DNA of 64,000 nucleotides from VAXT01 sp038040395 (lineage in GTDB: Bacteria; Actinomycetota; Thermoleophilia; Gaiellales; Gaiellaceae). The stretch lies in the NCBI GenBank assembly GCA_038040395.1, contig JBBPIJ010000006.1, positions 1 to 64,000 of the forward strand, written 5' to 3'. The translations under genes and the position numbers were made by a program. This document shows, piece by piece, positions 33,448-43,254 of this stretch (positions are counted from its first letter, which is position 1; each line of letters starts with the position of its first letter). The notes beneath the pieces were generated by a model. That model was not told the DNA's origin. It worked only from the letters and a program-made list of their open reading frames with translations, and did not search any database.

Positions 33448-33677
33448 TAGTGCCCCTTCCAGTGATGCCGCCGAGCTTCTGGGTCGCGAGCCTGAGGCGC
33501 CGCCTTGGCGGCGCCGACCAGAAGAGGTCGTGGCGGCTTTGCCGACACGACCGTCTGCATCCAGAGGCCGCACTCGACCGCGGCCAAGGCTGGATGAAGC
33601 CTTGGCAAGGGCGAGGGTGGACTCTGGCGCCGCGTGATCGCGGGCCAGAAGCCGGCATGTATTGCTGGAAGGGGCAC
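33448..33677. repeat. 230-nt palindromic structured element between livG and livF
   Basis: It fills the whole gap between the livG stop and the livF start. The ends are a 13-bp perfect inverted repeat, GTGCCCCTTCCAG (33450-33462) and CTGGAAGGGGCAC (33665-33677), extended inward imperfectly through GCCG, CTTCTGG and CGCGA to about 45 bp. Inside are hairpins GGCGCCGCC-TT-GGCGGCGCC, GTCGTG..CACGAC around CGGC-TTT-GCCG, CCAAGGCT-N6-AGCCTTGG (33584-33605), and a nested pair CCAGAG/CTCTGG. No ORF. It may be a MITE or a structured RNA. Confidence 0.75.
33491..33552 (+). repeat. Structured repeat unit, copy A
   Basis: 62-nt two-hairpin unit: CCTGAGG, hairpin GGCGCCGCC-TT-GGCGGCGCC, linker GACCAGAAGAGG, hairpin GTCGTGGCGGC-TTT-GCCGACACGAC, then C. 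Copy B is at 39420-39479 on the opposite strand, with compensatory changes in both stems. Confidence 0.75.
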
Positions 33678-34394
33678 CTAGTCCGCCGTCCCGAGGTAGG
33701 CCTCGATCACCGCGGCATCGCGCTGCACCTCGCCGGGCGTGCCCGCGGCAATCCTCTTGCCGAAATCGAGGACAGTGACCGAGTCGGAGATGCGCATGAC
33801 GAGGTTCATGTGGTGCTCGACGAGGAGAACGGTCAGCTCGAAGCGATCTCGCGTCCTGGTGATGAACGTCGCCAGCCGCTCGACTTCCTCGTGGCTCAGT
33901 CCGCCGGCAGGCTCGTCCAGCAGGAGCAGGCGCGGCTCGGCGATGAGCGCCCGGGCGAGCTCGATTCGCTTCAGCGTCGCGTAGGGAAGCCCCGACGCCG
34001 GCCGCTCGGCGAGGTCGTCGACCTCGACGTACTCCAGGATCTCGCGCGCGCGAGCGCGGGCGTGCCTGCGCGTGTGCGCCCCCACGAGGACGTTGTCGAG
34101 GACGGTCATCGTCGGAAAGAGCTCGACGTTCTGGAACGTGCGGGCGATCCCGCGGCGGACGACTCCGTGCGCGGGAGTCCCGAGGAGACTCTCGCCATCG
34201 AGGGCGACTTCTCCCGAGTCGGGCCGGTAGATACGCGTGATCACGTTGAACGCGGTCGTCTTGCCCGCGCCGTTCGGGCCGATCAGCCCCGCGATCTCGC
34301 CACGCGCGACGTCGAACGAGACGTCGTCGAGCGCGACGACGCCACCGAAGCGGCGCGTGACGTTGCGGAGCTGCAGGAGCGGCGGCTCAGGCAC
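33678..34394 (-). CDS. livG: Branched-chain amino-acid ABC transporter ATPase (LivG)
   Basis: 238 aa. Walker A GPNGAGKTT, Q-loop ARTFQNVELFPTMTVLDNV, signature region LPYATLKRIELARAL (the usual LSYGxQR is degenerate to LPYATLKR), Walker B LLLLDEPAGGL, H-loop VEHHMNLVM, and the LivG-type C-terminal AGTPGEVQRDAAVIEAYLG. It overlaps the upstream peptidase gene by 8 nt. LivG and LivF would form the ATPase heterodimer. Confidence 0.95.
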   Translation of the reverse strand: MPEPPLLQLRNVTRRFGGVVALDDVSFDVARGEIAGLIGPNGAGKTTAFNVITRIYRPDSGEVALDGESLLGTPAHGVVRRGIARTFQNVELFPTMTVLDNVLVGAHTRRHARARAREILEYVEVDDLAERPASGLPYATLKRIELARALIAEPRLLLLDEPAGGLSHEEVERLATFITRTRDRFELTVLLVEHHMNLVMRISDSVTVLDFGKRIAAGTPGEVQRDAAVIEAYLGTAD

Positions 34395-35628
34395 GGCCCT
34401 GGACGAGGTCGAGGAGCCTGCCTAGCACGCGAGCCCCTTCCTGCCGGAGCCCGTCGTGCTCGTACTCGTTCGTCAGCCAGGCGCGAAGGCCGTGGATCGA
34501 CGCCGCCGTCTCCTCGGAGAACGCGCGCTCGACGTACATGTCTTCCGCGTAGACGACCGCGGCGGCCGGCACGTCGTTCTCCCGGAGCCGCTCGACGTCG
34601 TAGAGCCTCGGCCACTCGTGCTGGGCGAGGATCTCCGCGGCTCCGGCCAACGGTCGAAGCGCCCCGTACTCCTCGAACATCCAGGGATAGACGTGCTCCC
34701 CGGTGAGCAGCGTCGGATCGTCGCGGAACTCGTCCGGGTAGAGGCGATTGGCCGACCAGCCGGTCGTCGCGCCCGACGCGTAGCACGCTTCGTGGATGAC
34801 GGCATAGAGCGGGTTTCGCGGGAAGATGTACGCCGCCTCGACGTCGTGCAGGAACGCAGGCGAGCCGAACGGCAGCTCGAGGATGTAGTGCAGCCGCTCG
34901 AAGCCGTCCGCCATGCCGAGAACGTGGCCGAGCTGGCGGAAGCGCTTCTGCGTGAGGCGATCTCCGCCCGGGAGCCTGACGTCCTCGGCCTCGAGCCGCT
35001 CGAAGATGGCCAGGACGCGGTCGCGGTCCTCGGGATAGCGCTCGTAGTAGGCGCCGTTCTTTGCGGCCGTTCGCTCGTAGGTCATTCGATAGACGTCGTC
35101 GGGGTGACGCTCGAGCGGCGGGAGGCCGCCCGTCAGGAGTGCTGCGGCGAGACCTTCAGGCGCCTGCGAGAGGTAGTGGACGACGCAAAAGCCGCCGAAG
35201 CTCTGCCCGAGCACGCTCCACGGTTCGGCCCCGAGCTGGTGCCGGATCAGCTCGGCGTCGCGAACGATCGAGTCGGCCCGGAAGTGCGTCAGGTACTCGG
35301 CCTGCTCCTCCGGGCTCATCCCGACGAGGTCGCCGACGGGCATCGAGCGGCCCGTCCCGCGCTGGTCGAGAAGCAACACGCGGAAGTCCTCGAGCGCCCG
35401 AGCGAGCCAGGTCTTGGCCACGAGCTGGAGGGGACGGGGCGACTCGCTCCCCGGGCCGCCCTGGAAGAAGACGAGCCACGGCAGCTCGTCGCCCTCCCGG
35501 TCAGGCGAGACGACTTCGCGCGCGAAAACGGTCAGCTGGCCGCTGTCCGGGCTCTCGTGGTCGAGCGGGACGTCGAACTCGTGCTCGCCGAAGACGAAGT
35601 GAGGCGCACGGTGGGTTGCGACGCGCAC
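34387..35628 (-). CDS. Alpha/beta-hydrolase peptidase, prolyl aminopeptidase-like (S33)
   Basis: 413 aa, cytoplasmic. Oxyanion region FFQGGPGSESPRP, GTGRS after LLLDQR, nucleophile Ser in LGQSFGGFC. These are the marks of S33 proline iminopeptidases that remove N-terminal residues from short peptides. The C-terminal region PAAAVVYAEDMYVE carries the Asp and the RAWLTNEYEHDGLR end a probable catalytic His. GTG start. It heads the amino-acid transport operon, so it could release amino acids from peptides, or the transporter could import products. Confidence 0.87.
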   Translation of the reverse strand: MRVATHRAPHFVFGEHEFDVPLDHESPDSGQLTVFAREVVSPDREGDELPWLVFFQGGPGSESPRPLQLVAKTWLARALEDFRVLLLDQRGTGRSMPVGDLVGMSPEEQAEYLTHFRADSIVRDAELIRHQLGAEPWSVLGQSFGGFCVVHYLSQAPEGLAAALLTGGLPPLERHPDDVYRMTYERTAAKNGAYYERYPEDRDRVLAIFERLEAEDVRLPGGDRLTQKRFRQLGHVLGMADGFERLHYILELPFGSPAFLHDVEAAYIFPRNPLYAVIHEACYASGATTGWSANRLYPDEFRDDPTLLTGEHVYPWMFEEYGALRPLAGAAEILAQHEWPRLYDVERLRENDVPAAAVVYAEDMYVERAFSEETAASIHGLRAWLTNEYEHDGLRQEGARVLGRLLDLVQGRA

Positions 35629-35668
35629 CGCGCGATTCTCTTATGTCCGAGCCGTGAACGAGCGCGGT

Positions 35669-35681
35669 AGGGACAGTCCCT
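35669..35681. repeat. Palindrome AGGGACAGTCCCT
   Basis: 13-bp near-perfect palindrome, followed after four bases by a second GGGACAGTCCC (35686-35696). Related to the single copy at 45830. Lies between the sulfatase stop and the peptidase start. Confidence 0.6.
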
Positions 35682-35685
35682 CGGT

Positions 35686-35696
35686 GGGACAGTCCC
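35686..35696. repeat. Palindrome GGGACAGTCCC, second tandem copy
   Basis: Tandem partner of the palindrome at 35669. The pair is joined by CGGT and both are followed by TCGG. Confidence 0.55.
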
Positions 35697-35701
35697 TCGG
35701 G

Positions 35702-37411
35702 TTAGGCGGAACAGCCGAAGATGCGGCGCGGCAGCGTCTGGCGGCGCGAGTCGGTCAGCGTCACGAGCGCTTCGAGAAGCGAGCCGTCCGGCCGGGCGAG
35801 CCGCTTCGGGACGGCGACGGTGAAGGGCGCTCGCCGGTCGCGCTTCAGTAGGTGGCCGTCGAGGTAGAACTCGGTGTGCGAGATGCGCCGCGCGGAAGGT
35901 CCGCCGATACCAACGAGAACTCGCGAGCGGCGGCAGCTCCGTGGCCCTCGGCCGCGCTGGGAACGACTTCGAAGCGCAAGCTGCGGGCCCTGCCGGCAAA
36001 CGGGGCCGGCGCATCCACGTAGCCGGGCGAGGCGCCGGGCGAGGTCGGCCTCGACCCGGTCGTAGCGGAAGTCGTTGTGCAGGCTCGTCAGCTCGTCGCG
36101 ATCGCGCGCGAGGTTGAAGAGCTCACGCTCTCCGGTCACGTGCTCTGCGTAGAGCCAGTTCGGCGTGCGGATCGCGGCGTAGGTCGGCGTCTCGAGCAGA
36201 AGGTCGCGCCCGGAGTGGAACAGCGGGTCGCGAGCGAACGGCAGCAGCGAGCGACCGTCCAGCACCCGGCCCGGCTGGGTGCCCGTCGCCGCCATGATCG
36301 TCCGCGCCAGGTCGATGTTCGACACGAACTGGCTGCGATGCTGGCCGGCGGGGATGCTTGGCCCCCGCATGATCAGCGGGACGCGGATCGACGGCTCGTA
36401 GAGCAGGACCTTTCCCGCCGGCACGCGATGTTCGCCGTGGAAGAACCCGTTGTCCGACGTGAAGAGGATGTAGGTCTTGTCGAGCTCCCCGATCGCCGCG
36501 AGCTGATTCACGATCAGTCCCACGGCGTCGTCAACCGCCAGCAAGGACTCGAGCCGCTGCTGGTAGTTCTCGCGAACCGCGGCGATCTTCGCGGCCGTCA
36601 TCATCGGCCGGTTGCGGATTCCTGCCGGCTTGTCGGAGACATCTGCCTCGTTGAACGAAGGCGGGATCGGGAGCGGCTGCGTCGCGAAGTAGTTGCGATG
36701 CCGCGCGGCCGGCGACGGCGTCGACTGCCCGGTCGGATCGTCCGCGTCGCGTGGCGCGCCGCTGTGCGGGGCGAGAAAAGCGACCCAGAGGAAGAACGGC
36801 CGCGGGTCGGCCGCTTGCCGGGCGATGATGTCGACGGCTTTCCGGGCGTAGACGTCGGTCTTGTAGTTGGCCGCGCCGTTGTAGGTGACGAGCTTCCCGT
36901 TCTCGTTCACGGTGTAGTTCGTGTAGCGGTACGTGGAGGGGTCGGGAGAGCCGAACCACTCGCCCCAGCCCGGCGGAATCTCGGTCGCGCTGCGCGTGCC
37001 GTAGCCGTTCAAGTACTTGCCGAGGTGGATCGTCTGGTAGCCCGCACGCGACAGCCACACGGGCAGGGTGTTCGTGCTGTCGAGCTTGTAATAACCGCCG
37101 TTCGGCGGCGTGTTGCCCCAGACGCCATGGTTGTGCGCGTACTGGCCGGTCAAGAACGTCGCGCGCGAAGGGCAGCAGAGCGAGTACGAGACGAAGCTGT
37201 TGTCGAACGTAACGCCCTGATCGGCGAGCAGGCCGCGCACGTTCGGCATCACGCGCATCGACTCGACCGTCTGGTCGTCGGTCATCAGCACGACGACGTT
37301 CGGCCGGATCGCGGGCGAGGCGCTCTGGGCATCGCCTGAGGCAAGTCCGGCAGTGGCGGCGATCCCTGCGGCGAGGGCCGCCATGACGATCCATCGAGTC
37401 GAGACTGCCAT
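35702..37411 (-). CDS. Secreted sulfatase, FGly-dependent
   Basis: 569 aa. Signal peptide (VMAALAAGIAATAGLASGDAQS). The type I sulfatase start NVVVLMTDDQTVESM gives the metal Asp pair, and the formylglycine motif C-x-P-S-R occurs as LCCPSRATFLTGQYAHNHG with the first Cys as the modified residue. HLGKYLNGYG, LAPHSGAP and FTSDNGFFHGEHRV add the remaining active-site residues. A C-terminal extension after about 470 (TEFYLDGHLLKRDRRAPFTVAVP) resembles a small beta domain. It needs a formylglycine-generating enzyme, not seen in the window. Substrate unknown. Confidence 0.92.
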   Translation of the reverse strand: MAVSTRWIVMAALAAGIAATAGLASGDAQSASPAIRPNVVVLMTDDQTVESMRVMPNVRGLLADQGVTFDNSFVSYSLCCPSRATFLTGQYAHNHGVWGNTPPNGGYYKLDSTNTLPVWLSRAGYQTIHLGKYLNGYGTRSATEIPPGWGEWFGSPDPSTYRYTNYTVNENGKLVTYNGAANYKTDVYARKAVDIIARQAADPRPFFLWVAFLAPHSGAPRDADDPTGQSTPSPAARHRNYFATQPLPIPPSFNEADVSDKPAGIRNRPMMTAAKIAAVRENYQQRLESLLAVDDAVGLIVNQLAAIGELDKTYILFTSDNGFFHGEHRVPAGKVLLYEPSIRVPLIMRGPSIPAGQHRSQFVSNIDLARTIMAATGTQPGRVLDGRSLLPFARDPLFHSGRDLLLETPTYAAIRTPNWLYAEHVTGERELFNLARDRDELTSLHNDFRYDRVEADLARRLARLRGCAGPVCRQGPQLALRSRSQRGRGPRSCRRSRVLVGIGGPSARRISHTEFYLDGHLLKRDRRAPFTVAVPKRLARPDGSLLEALVTLTDSRRQTLPRRIFGCSA

Positions 37412-37473
37412 CGGAGTGAGTCTCTCCAGCAGCCGTGATGCCTTTGTAAGCAGGTCGTGAAAGTTTCGTACGA

Positions 37474-39395
<1,922 letters not shown>

Positions 39396-39399
<4 letters not shown>

Positions 39400-39527
39400 T
39401 TGCAGCACGCCGAGAAGGCGGCCGCGCCGGCAAAGCCGGCACGGCCTCTTACGGTCGGCGTCGCAAGCGACGCCTCAGGCTGAATGAGGTACGGGCTCGT
39501 CTCCTGCGCGAGGCGGTTCACGCCCAT
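39396..39527 (-). CDS. Upstream ORF repeating the DUF255 N-terminus, ended by a structured repeat
   Basis: 43 codons from the ATG at 39527. The first 16 residues, MGVNRLAQETSPYLIQ, match the downstream protein start VNRLAAETSPYLLQ with mostly synonymous base changes (about 11 differences in 42 nt). The frame then runs through the structured repeat and ends in a TGA sharing bases with the GTG of the DUF255 gene (GTGA). It looks like the remnant of an older gene start. It may be translated and coupled to the real gene. Confidence 0.6.
39420..39479 (-). repeat. Structured repeat unit, copy B
   Basis: 60-nt unit: CCTGAGG, hairpin GGCGTCGC-TT-GCGACGCC, linker GACCGTAAGAGG, hairpin GCCGTGCCGGC-TTT-GCCGGCGCGGC, then C. 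The same order as copy A at 33491. Stem bases that differ do so in pairs (C-G to T-A in the first stem, T-A to C-G in the second). Confidence 0.75.
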
Positions 39528-39530
39528 ACT
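39525..39530 (+). promoter_or_regulatory. -10 element of the DUF4232 gene (leaderless)
   Basis: CATACT, then 7 nt, then the GTG at 39538. It overlaps the first codon of the upstream ORF on the other strand. Confidence 0.4.
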
Positions 39531-39537
39531 TTGCCCT

Positions 39538-40095
39538 GTGCGCGCAGTGTCGACCGCTGGGATCCTGCTGGCATTCCTCGCGTCTGCCTGCGCGTCGCCT
39601 GTGCTCAGCCCGATATCCACCCCAGGACGTCACGAGACGCTCGCCGTGGCCCGCCCTTGCCGACCGGCGGACCTTCGACCTCGCCTGATTCTGCAGGGCG
39701 CGACAGGCAGCCTCCTCGGCAGCATTTCGCTGGAGTTTGTCGGGCCGACTCCGTGCTCGTTACACGGCCGGCCAAGTCTCTCGTTCACGGGGGTGCCCAC
39801 GGGTGTCCGGTGGCGAGTCGTCCCGATCCAGCCAATCACAGCGGATGCTGATCTCCGTCCGCTCGGAGCTCTTCGCTCCTTACGTCAGGGCGACCACGTG
39901 GTCATCGACCTTCACTGGCTCAACTGGTGCCGCTCGAAGCGAAATGAGCCTGTCGCGCCGCCCAAGGCGCTCGTCCTAGAGCTTCCCGCGCAAGCCGGAA
40001 GCGTCCGTCTCAGAGTGCCGGCGCGCCCGCGCTGCGATGCACCTCGGTCACAGTCGGATTTGCGCGTCGGACCATTCGTTGCCGTCTCGTACTAG
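39538..40095 (+). CDS. DUF4232-type lipoprotein
   Basis: 185 aa from the GTG at 39538. Signal AGILLAFLASAC gives a lipobox Cys. The body ARPCRPADLRPRLILQGATGSLLGSISLEFVGPTPCSLHGRPSLSF is the DUF4232 pattern, a secreted beta-sandwich with two paired Cys, common in actinobacteria; the second half has DHVVIDLHWLNWC. Function unknown. The stop shares CTAG with the convergent VOC gene. Confidence 0.75.
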   Translation: MRAVSTAGILLAFLASACASPVLSPISTPGRHETLAVARPCRPADLRPRLILQGATGSLLGSISLEFVGPTPCSLHGRPSLSFTGVPTGVRWRVVPIQPITADADLRPLGALRSLRQGDHVVIDLHWLNWCRSKRNEPVAPPKALVLELPAQAGSVRLRVPARPRCDAPRSQSDLRVGPFVAVSY

Positions 40096-40475
40096 AGACG
40101 GGCCCCTTGCCAGGTCCAGAGCTCGACGACGTTTCCGTCCGGGTCCGTGACGTACGCGGCTCGTCCGTTCCCCTCGAAGTCCTCTTCATGCGGGTCGTAC
40201 CCCTGCTCGCGCAGGCGCTCGACCGCGGCGCCGTAGTCGGCCTCCGCGACGTGCAGCGCGTAGTGGACGTGCGCGCCGCCCTGGCCGCCGGCGATGCCGA
40301 CCTGCGGTGTCCAGAGCCCGATACGCGTCCGATCGCCTGCCATTACCCAGGCCCGCTCGTCCGACCGGGACTGAACAGGGAGCCCTAGCACCTCGGAGTA
40401 GAAGCGGGCTGCTGCATCGAGATCGGCGACCTCGAGCACGAGCTCGTTGATGCCGGTGACCGGGATGCCGGTCAG
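40092..40475 (-). CDS. VOC superfamily (glyoxalase/bleomycin-resistance-like) protein
   Basis: 127 aa. GINELVLEVADLDAAARFYSEVLGLPV is the classic VOC strand-helix start; ALHVAEADYGAAVERLREQGYDP and AAYVTDPDGNVVELWTW supply the second beta-alpha-beta-beta-beta unit with the metal Glu. HVHYALHV gives a His ligand. No ATG, GTG or TTG fits; the frame begins at a CTG (40475) overlapping the stop of the upstream transporter as CTGA. The next start, a GTG 13 codons in, would remove the first beta strand. Substrate unknown. Confidence 0.82.
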   Translation of the reverse strand: MTGIPVTGINELVLEVADLDAAARFYSEVLGLPVQSRSDERAWVMAGDRTRIGLWTPQVGIAGGQGGAHVHYALHVAEADYGAAVERLREQGYDPHEEDFEGNGRAAYVTDPDGNVVELWTWQGARL

Positions 40476-41917
40476 CTTTGGGCGGCCGGCAGCTCGACCG
40501 GTTCGTGCTCGGCGATTTCTCTCTCGCGAATGAGCAGGATCGCGGAGACGAGCGCCGCCGTCCAGATTCCCGCTCCTACCCAGAAGCCCCACGAGAATCC
40601 CCTCGTGAGGGCCTCGCCCGGATCCGCTCCCTTCTCGCCCAGCGTCCTCGCGTGGGTGAACGCGACCGTGGAGAGGATCGCGACTCCGATCGCGCCGCCG
40701 ACCTGCTGTGATGTGGTCAGAAGCCCTGACGCAAGGCCGGCGTCCTCGTCCTCGACGCCTGCGAGCGCGGCGATCGTGAGCGGGATGTACGAGAACGGCA
40801 GCCCGATTCCGACCGCGACGAAGCCGGGCAGCAGGTCGACGACGTACGAGCCGTCAGGGCTGATCTGCGTGTACCAGAGCATCCCGGCGACCAGCAGGCC
40901 GAGACCGGTCAGCATGACCGGCTTGACGCCGACCTTGGTCGACAGCATCTGCGCGGGAGCCGCCGCGACAACCGCCGTACCCGCCGTCGCGAGGAACGCG
41001 AATCCTGTCTGGAGCACAGACAGGTGCAAGACGTCCTGCATATACAGGGTCAGCAGCAGGAACGAGCCGAAGATGCCGCCGGTTTGGAGCAGCGAGACAA
41101 AGTTCGCCGCAGAGAGCAGCCGGATCCGGAAGATGCTGAGCGGCATCAGTGGCGCACGCTCGCGAGCTTCCCAGATCACGAACCCGATGAGCAGTGCCGC
41201 GGAAAGCGCGAGCAGCCCGATCGTCCGGAATGTGGCCCAGCCCACGTCAGGCGCCTCCGAGATCGCGTAGACGAGGCTGACGAGCCCTGCGGTGACCAGA
41301 ATCGCCCCAAGCGGGTCGTACGCGTGCACGACGTCTTCGCGGCGACTCTCGCGGACGTAGATCGGCGTCAGGATGAGCACGGAGACGCCCACCGGGACGT
41401 TGACCCAGAAGATCCACTCCCAGCCGAGGTACTTCGTGAGGATGCCGCCGAAGAGCACGCCCGCAGCCGCGCCGCTGCCGGCGACCCCGCCCCAGGCGCC
41501 GAGTGCCTTGTTCCGTTCCTCGCCCTCGGTGAAGGTCGTCGAGACAATCGAGAGCGCCGCAGGGGTCACGACCGCCGCGCCGAGTCCCTGCACCGCGCGG
41601 GCGCCGATCAGCATTCCCGACGAGGTCGACAGGCCGCAGACGAGAGACGCTCCCGTGAAGAGCGCGAGGCCGCCCATGAACACGATCCGCCGTCCGAGTA
41701 AGTCGGCCGCACGACCGCCGAGGAGCAGGAATCCCCCGTACGTGAGCGTGTAGGCGGTGATCACCCACTGGAGGTTCTTGTTCGCGAAGTGGAGATCGCT
41801 GCCGATCGACGGCAGCGCCACGTTGACGATCGCGATGTCGAGCACCACGACGAAGATCGCGGCGCAGACGAGGATGAGCGCCTTCCAGCGGCGGGGATCG
41901 GGTGCGACGGCGTTCAT
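40472..41917 (-). CDS. MFS drug exporter, DHA2 (14-helix) family
   Basis: 481 aa with 14 membrane helices. DHA2 (EmrB/QacA) marks: VVLDIAIVNVALPSIGSDL in helix 1, QWVITAYTLTYGGFLLLGGRAADLLGRR between helices 2 and 3, ARAVQGLGAAVVTPAALSIVSTTF and the motif C-like GVAGSGAAAGVLFGGIL. Proton-driven efflux of hydrophobic compounds is the family function. It is coupled to a VOC protein downstream, a pairing that suggests handling of a toxic small molecule. Divergent from the nucleotide cyclase. Confidence 0.92.
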   Translation of the reverse strand: MNAVAPDPRRWKALILVCAAIFVVVLDIAIVNVALPSIGSDLHFANKNLQWVITAYTLTYGGFLLLGGRAADLLGRRIVFMGGLALFTGASLVCGLSTSSGMLIGARAVQGLGAAVVTPAALSIVSTTFTEGEERNKALGAWGGVAGSGAAAGVLFGGILTKYLGWEWIFWVNVPVGVSVLILTPIYVRESRREDVVHAYDPLGAILVTAGLVSLVYAISEAPDVGWATFRTIGLLALSAALLIGFVIWEARERAPLMPLSIFRIRLLSAANFVSLLQTGGIFGSFLLLTLYMQDVLHLSVLQTGFAFLATAGTAVVAAAPAQMLSTKVGVKPVMLTGLGLLVAGMLWYTQISPDGSYVVDLLPGFVAVGIGLPFSYIPLTIAALAGVEDEDAGLASGLLTTSQQVGGAIGVAILSTVAFTHARTLGEKGADPGEALTRGFSWGFWVGAGIWTAALVSAILLIREREIAEHEPVELPAAQS

Positions 41918-41945
41918 TCGGATCCGGGGCGACCCTAACGGTTCG

Positions 41946-41951
41946 TAGACT
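41946..41951 (+). promoter_or_regulatory. -10 element of the cyclase gene (leaderless)
   Basis: TAGACT, then 8 nt, then the ATG at 41960. Same hexamer as at deoC. Confidence 0.5.
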
Positions 41952-41959
41952 CAGCGGCC

Positions 41960-42712
41960 ATGGCTTCGCTCCCGGGCGGCACGGTCACGTTTCTCTTCAC
42001 CGACATCGAGGGCTCGACGCGCCTGCTCCAGGAGCTCGGCGACGACTACGGCGACGTCGTCCGGGATCACCGCAGGCTGCTGCGCGACCATCTCGGCGCG
42101 AAGGGCGGCATGGAGGTCGACACGCAGGGCGACGCGTTCTTCTACTCGTTCCCGCGGGCGCGGGATGCCGTCGCCGGCGCGGTCGCTGCTCAGCGCGCGC
42201 TCGCCGGGCACGCCTGGCCTGAAGGCGCCGAGGTGCGGGTTCGGATGGGTCTCCACACCGGCGAGCCGTCCGTCCACGACGAGGGGTACCTCGGCCTCGA
42301 CGTCGTCCGCGCCGCGCGCATCTGCTCGGCAGGGCACGGCGGCCAGATCCTGCTCTCGGAGACGACTCGGGCGCTCCTCGGAAACGACCTGCCCGAAGGC
42401 GTTTCCATCGTCGATCTGGGACAGCAGAACCTGAAAGACGTCCAGCACGAGCGGATCTTCCAGCTGGCGCTCGACGATCGGCCCGACAGCTTTCCGCCCC
42501 TGAAGACCGAGACGCGCAAGAGCGCCTCCGATGCCCTGGCCGAGCGAATCGAGCAGCACGTCGAAGAGATGGTCGAGCGCTCCCTCACTGCCTCGTCCAC
42601 CGGCGGATCACCGGCCCAGGCGACGAAGTGGACGCTCCTTGGGCTGGGGAATGTCGTGCTCGTCGTGCTCACGATCCTCGTCATCGTCTGGCTCATCCGC
42701 CACATCCTGTGA
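41960..42712 (+). CDS. Class III nucleotide cyclase-like protein with C-terminal membrane anchor
   Basis: 250 aa. A cyclase homology domain at residues 8-165: FLFTDIEGSTRLLQ with metal Asp15, VDTQGDAFFYSF with metal Asp58, then RMGLHTGEP, GLDVVRAARICSAGHGGQILLSE. The substrate-selecting Lys that normally precedes TxGD is Asp here (VDTQGD), as in many actinobacterial paralogues, so activity and base preference are doubtful. A charged linker and one membrane helix (VVLVVLTILVIVWLIRHIL) end the protein, a tail-anchored topology. The stop overlaps the next gene as GTGA. Confidence 0.85.
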   Translation: MASLPGGTVTFLFTDIEGSTRLLQELGDDYGDVVRDHRRLLRDHLGAKGGMEVDTQGDAFFYSFPRARDAVAGAVAAQRALAGHAWPEGAEVRVRMGLHTGEPSVHDEGYLGLDVVRAARICSAGHGGQILLSETTRALLGNDLPEGVSIVDLGQQNLKDVQHERIFQLALDDRPDSFPPLKTETRKSASDALAERIEQHVEEMVERSLTASSTGGSPAQATKWTLLGLGNVVLVVLTILVIVWLIRHIL

Positions 42713-43254
42713 GGCTCGAGACCGAGCGGCTCGTCCTGCGCAAGCCCGATCACGGCGACGTGGACGGCTACGCGGAGATGTGGGGCGACACCGAGGTAGT
42801 CCGGTACATCGGCGGGACAACGCTCTCGCCCGACGAGGTGCCCGCGGGGATCGACCGCCTGCTCGGCCATTGGGACCGGCACGGTCTAGGGCTCTTCAGC
42901 GTGATTCGGCGCGAGGACGAGCATTTTCTGGGGCGCGTTGGATACCTGCTCTGGGATACCGAGCGCTGGGAGAACGGGGTTTCCGAGGTGCTCGAAGGCG
43001 ACCTCGAACTCGAGATCGGGTGGACGATCCTGCGGGCCTTCTGGAACCAGGGCTACGCGACCGAGGCCGCGATCGCCTGCCGCGACCACGCATTCGGCGA
43101 ATTGGGACGCGATCGCGTTATCTCGCTGATCGCGCCGGCGAACGTCGCTTCGATCCGGGTCGCCGAGAAGCTCGGCGAGTCGTACGAGCGAGACATCGAG
43201 TTGAGACTGGGGCCGGTCGGCGTCTACGCGCTCGGGAAGCGGCCCGCCCGGTAG
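42709..43254 (+). CDS. GNAT family N-acetyltransferase
   Basis: 181 aa from a GTG overlapping the cyclase stop (GTGA). RimJ/RimL-like: LETERLVLRKPDHGDVDGYAEMW, LEIGWTILRAFWNQGYATEAAIACRDHAF (acetyl-CoA motif NQGYAT), LIAPANVASIRVAEKLG. A longer frame from 42628 lies inside the cyclase gene and is not used. The 3' end overlaps the convergent lyase gene by 31 nt. Acceptor unknown. Confidence 0.9.
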   Translation: MRLETERLVLRKPDHGDVDGYAEMWGDTEVVRYIGGTTLSPDEVPAGIDRLLGHWDRHGLGLFSVIRREDEHFLGRVGYLLWDTERWENGVSEVLEGDLELEIGWTILRAFWNQGYATEAAIACRDHAFGELGRDRVISLIAPANVASIRVAEKLGESYERDIELRLGPVGVYALGKRPAR

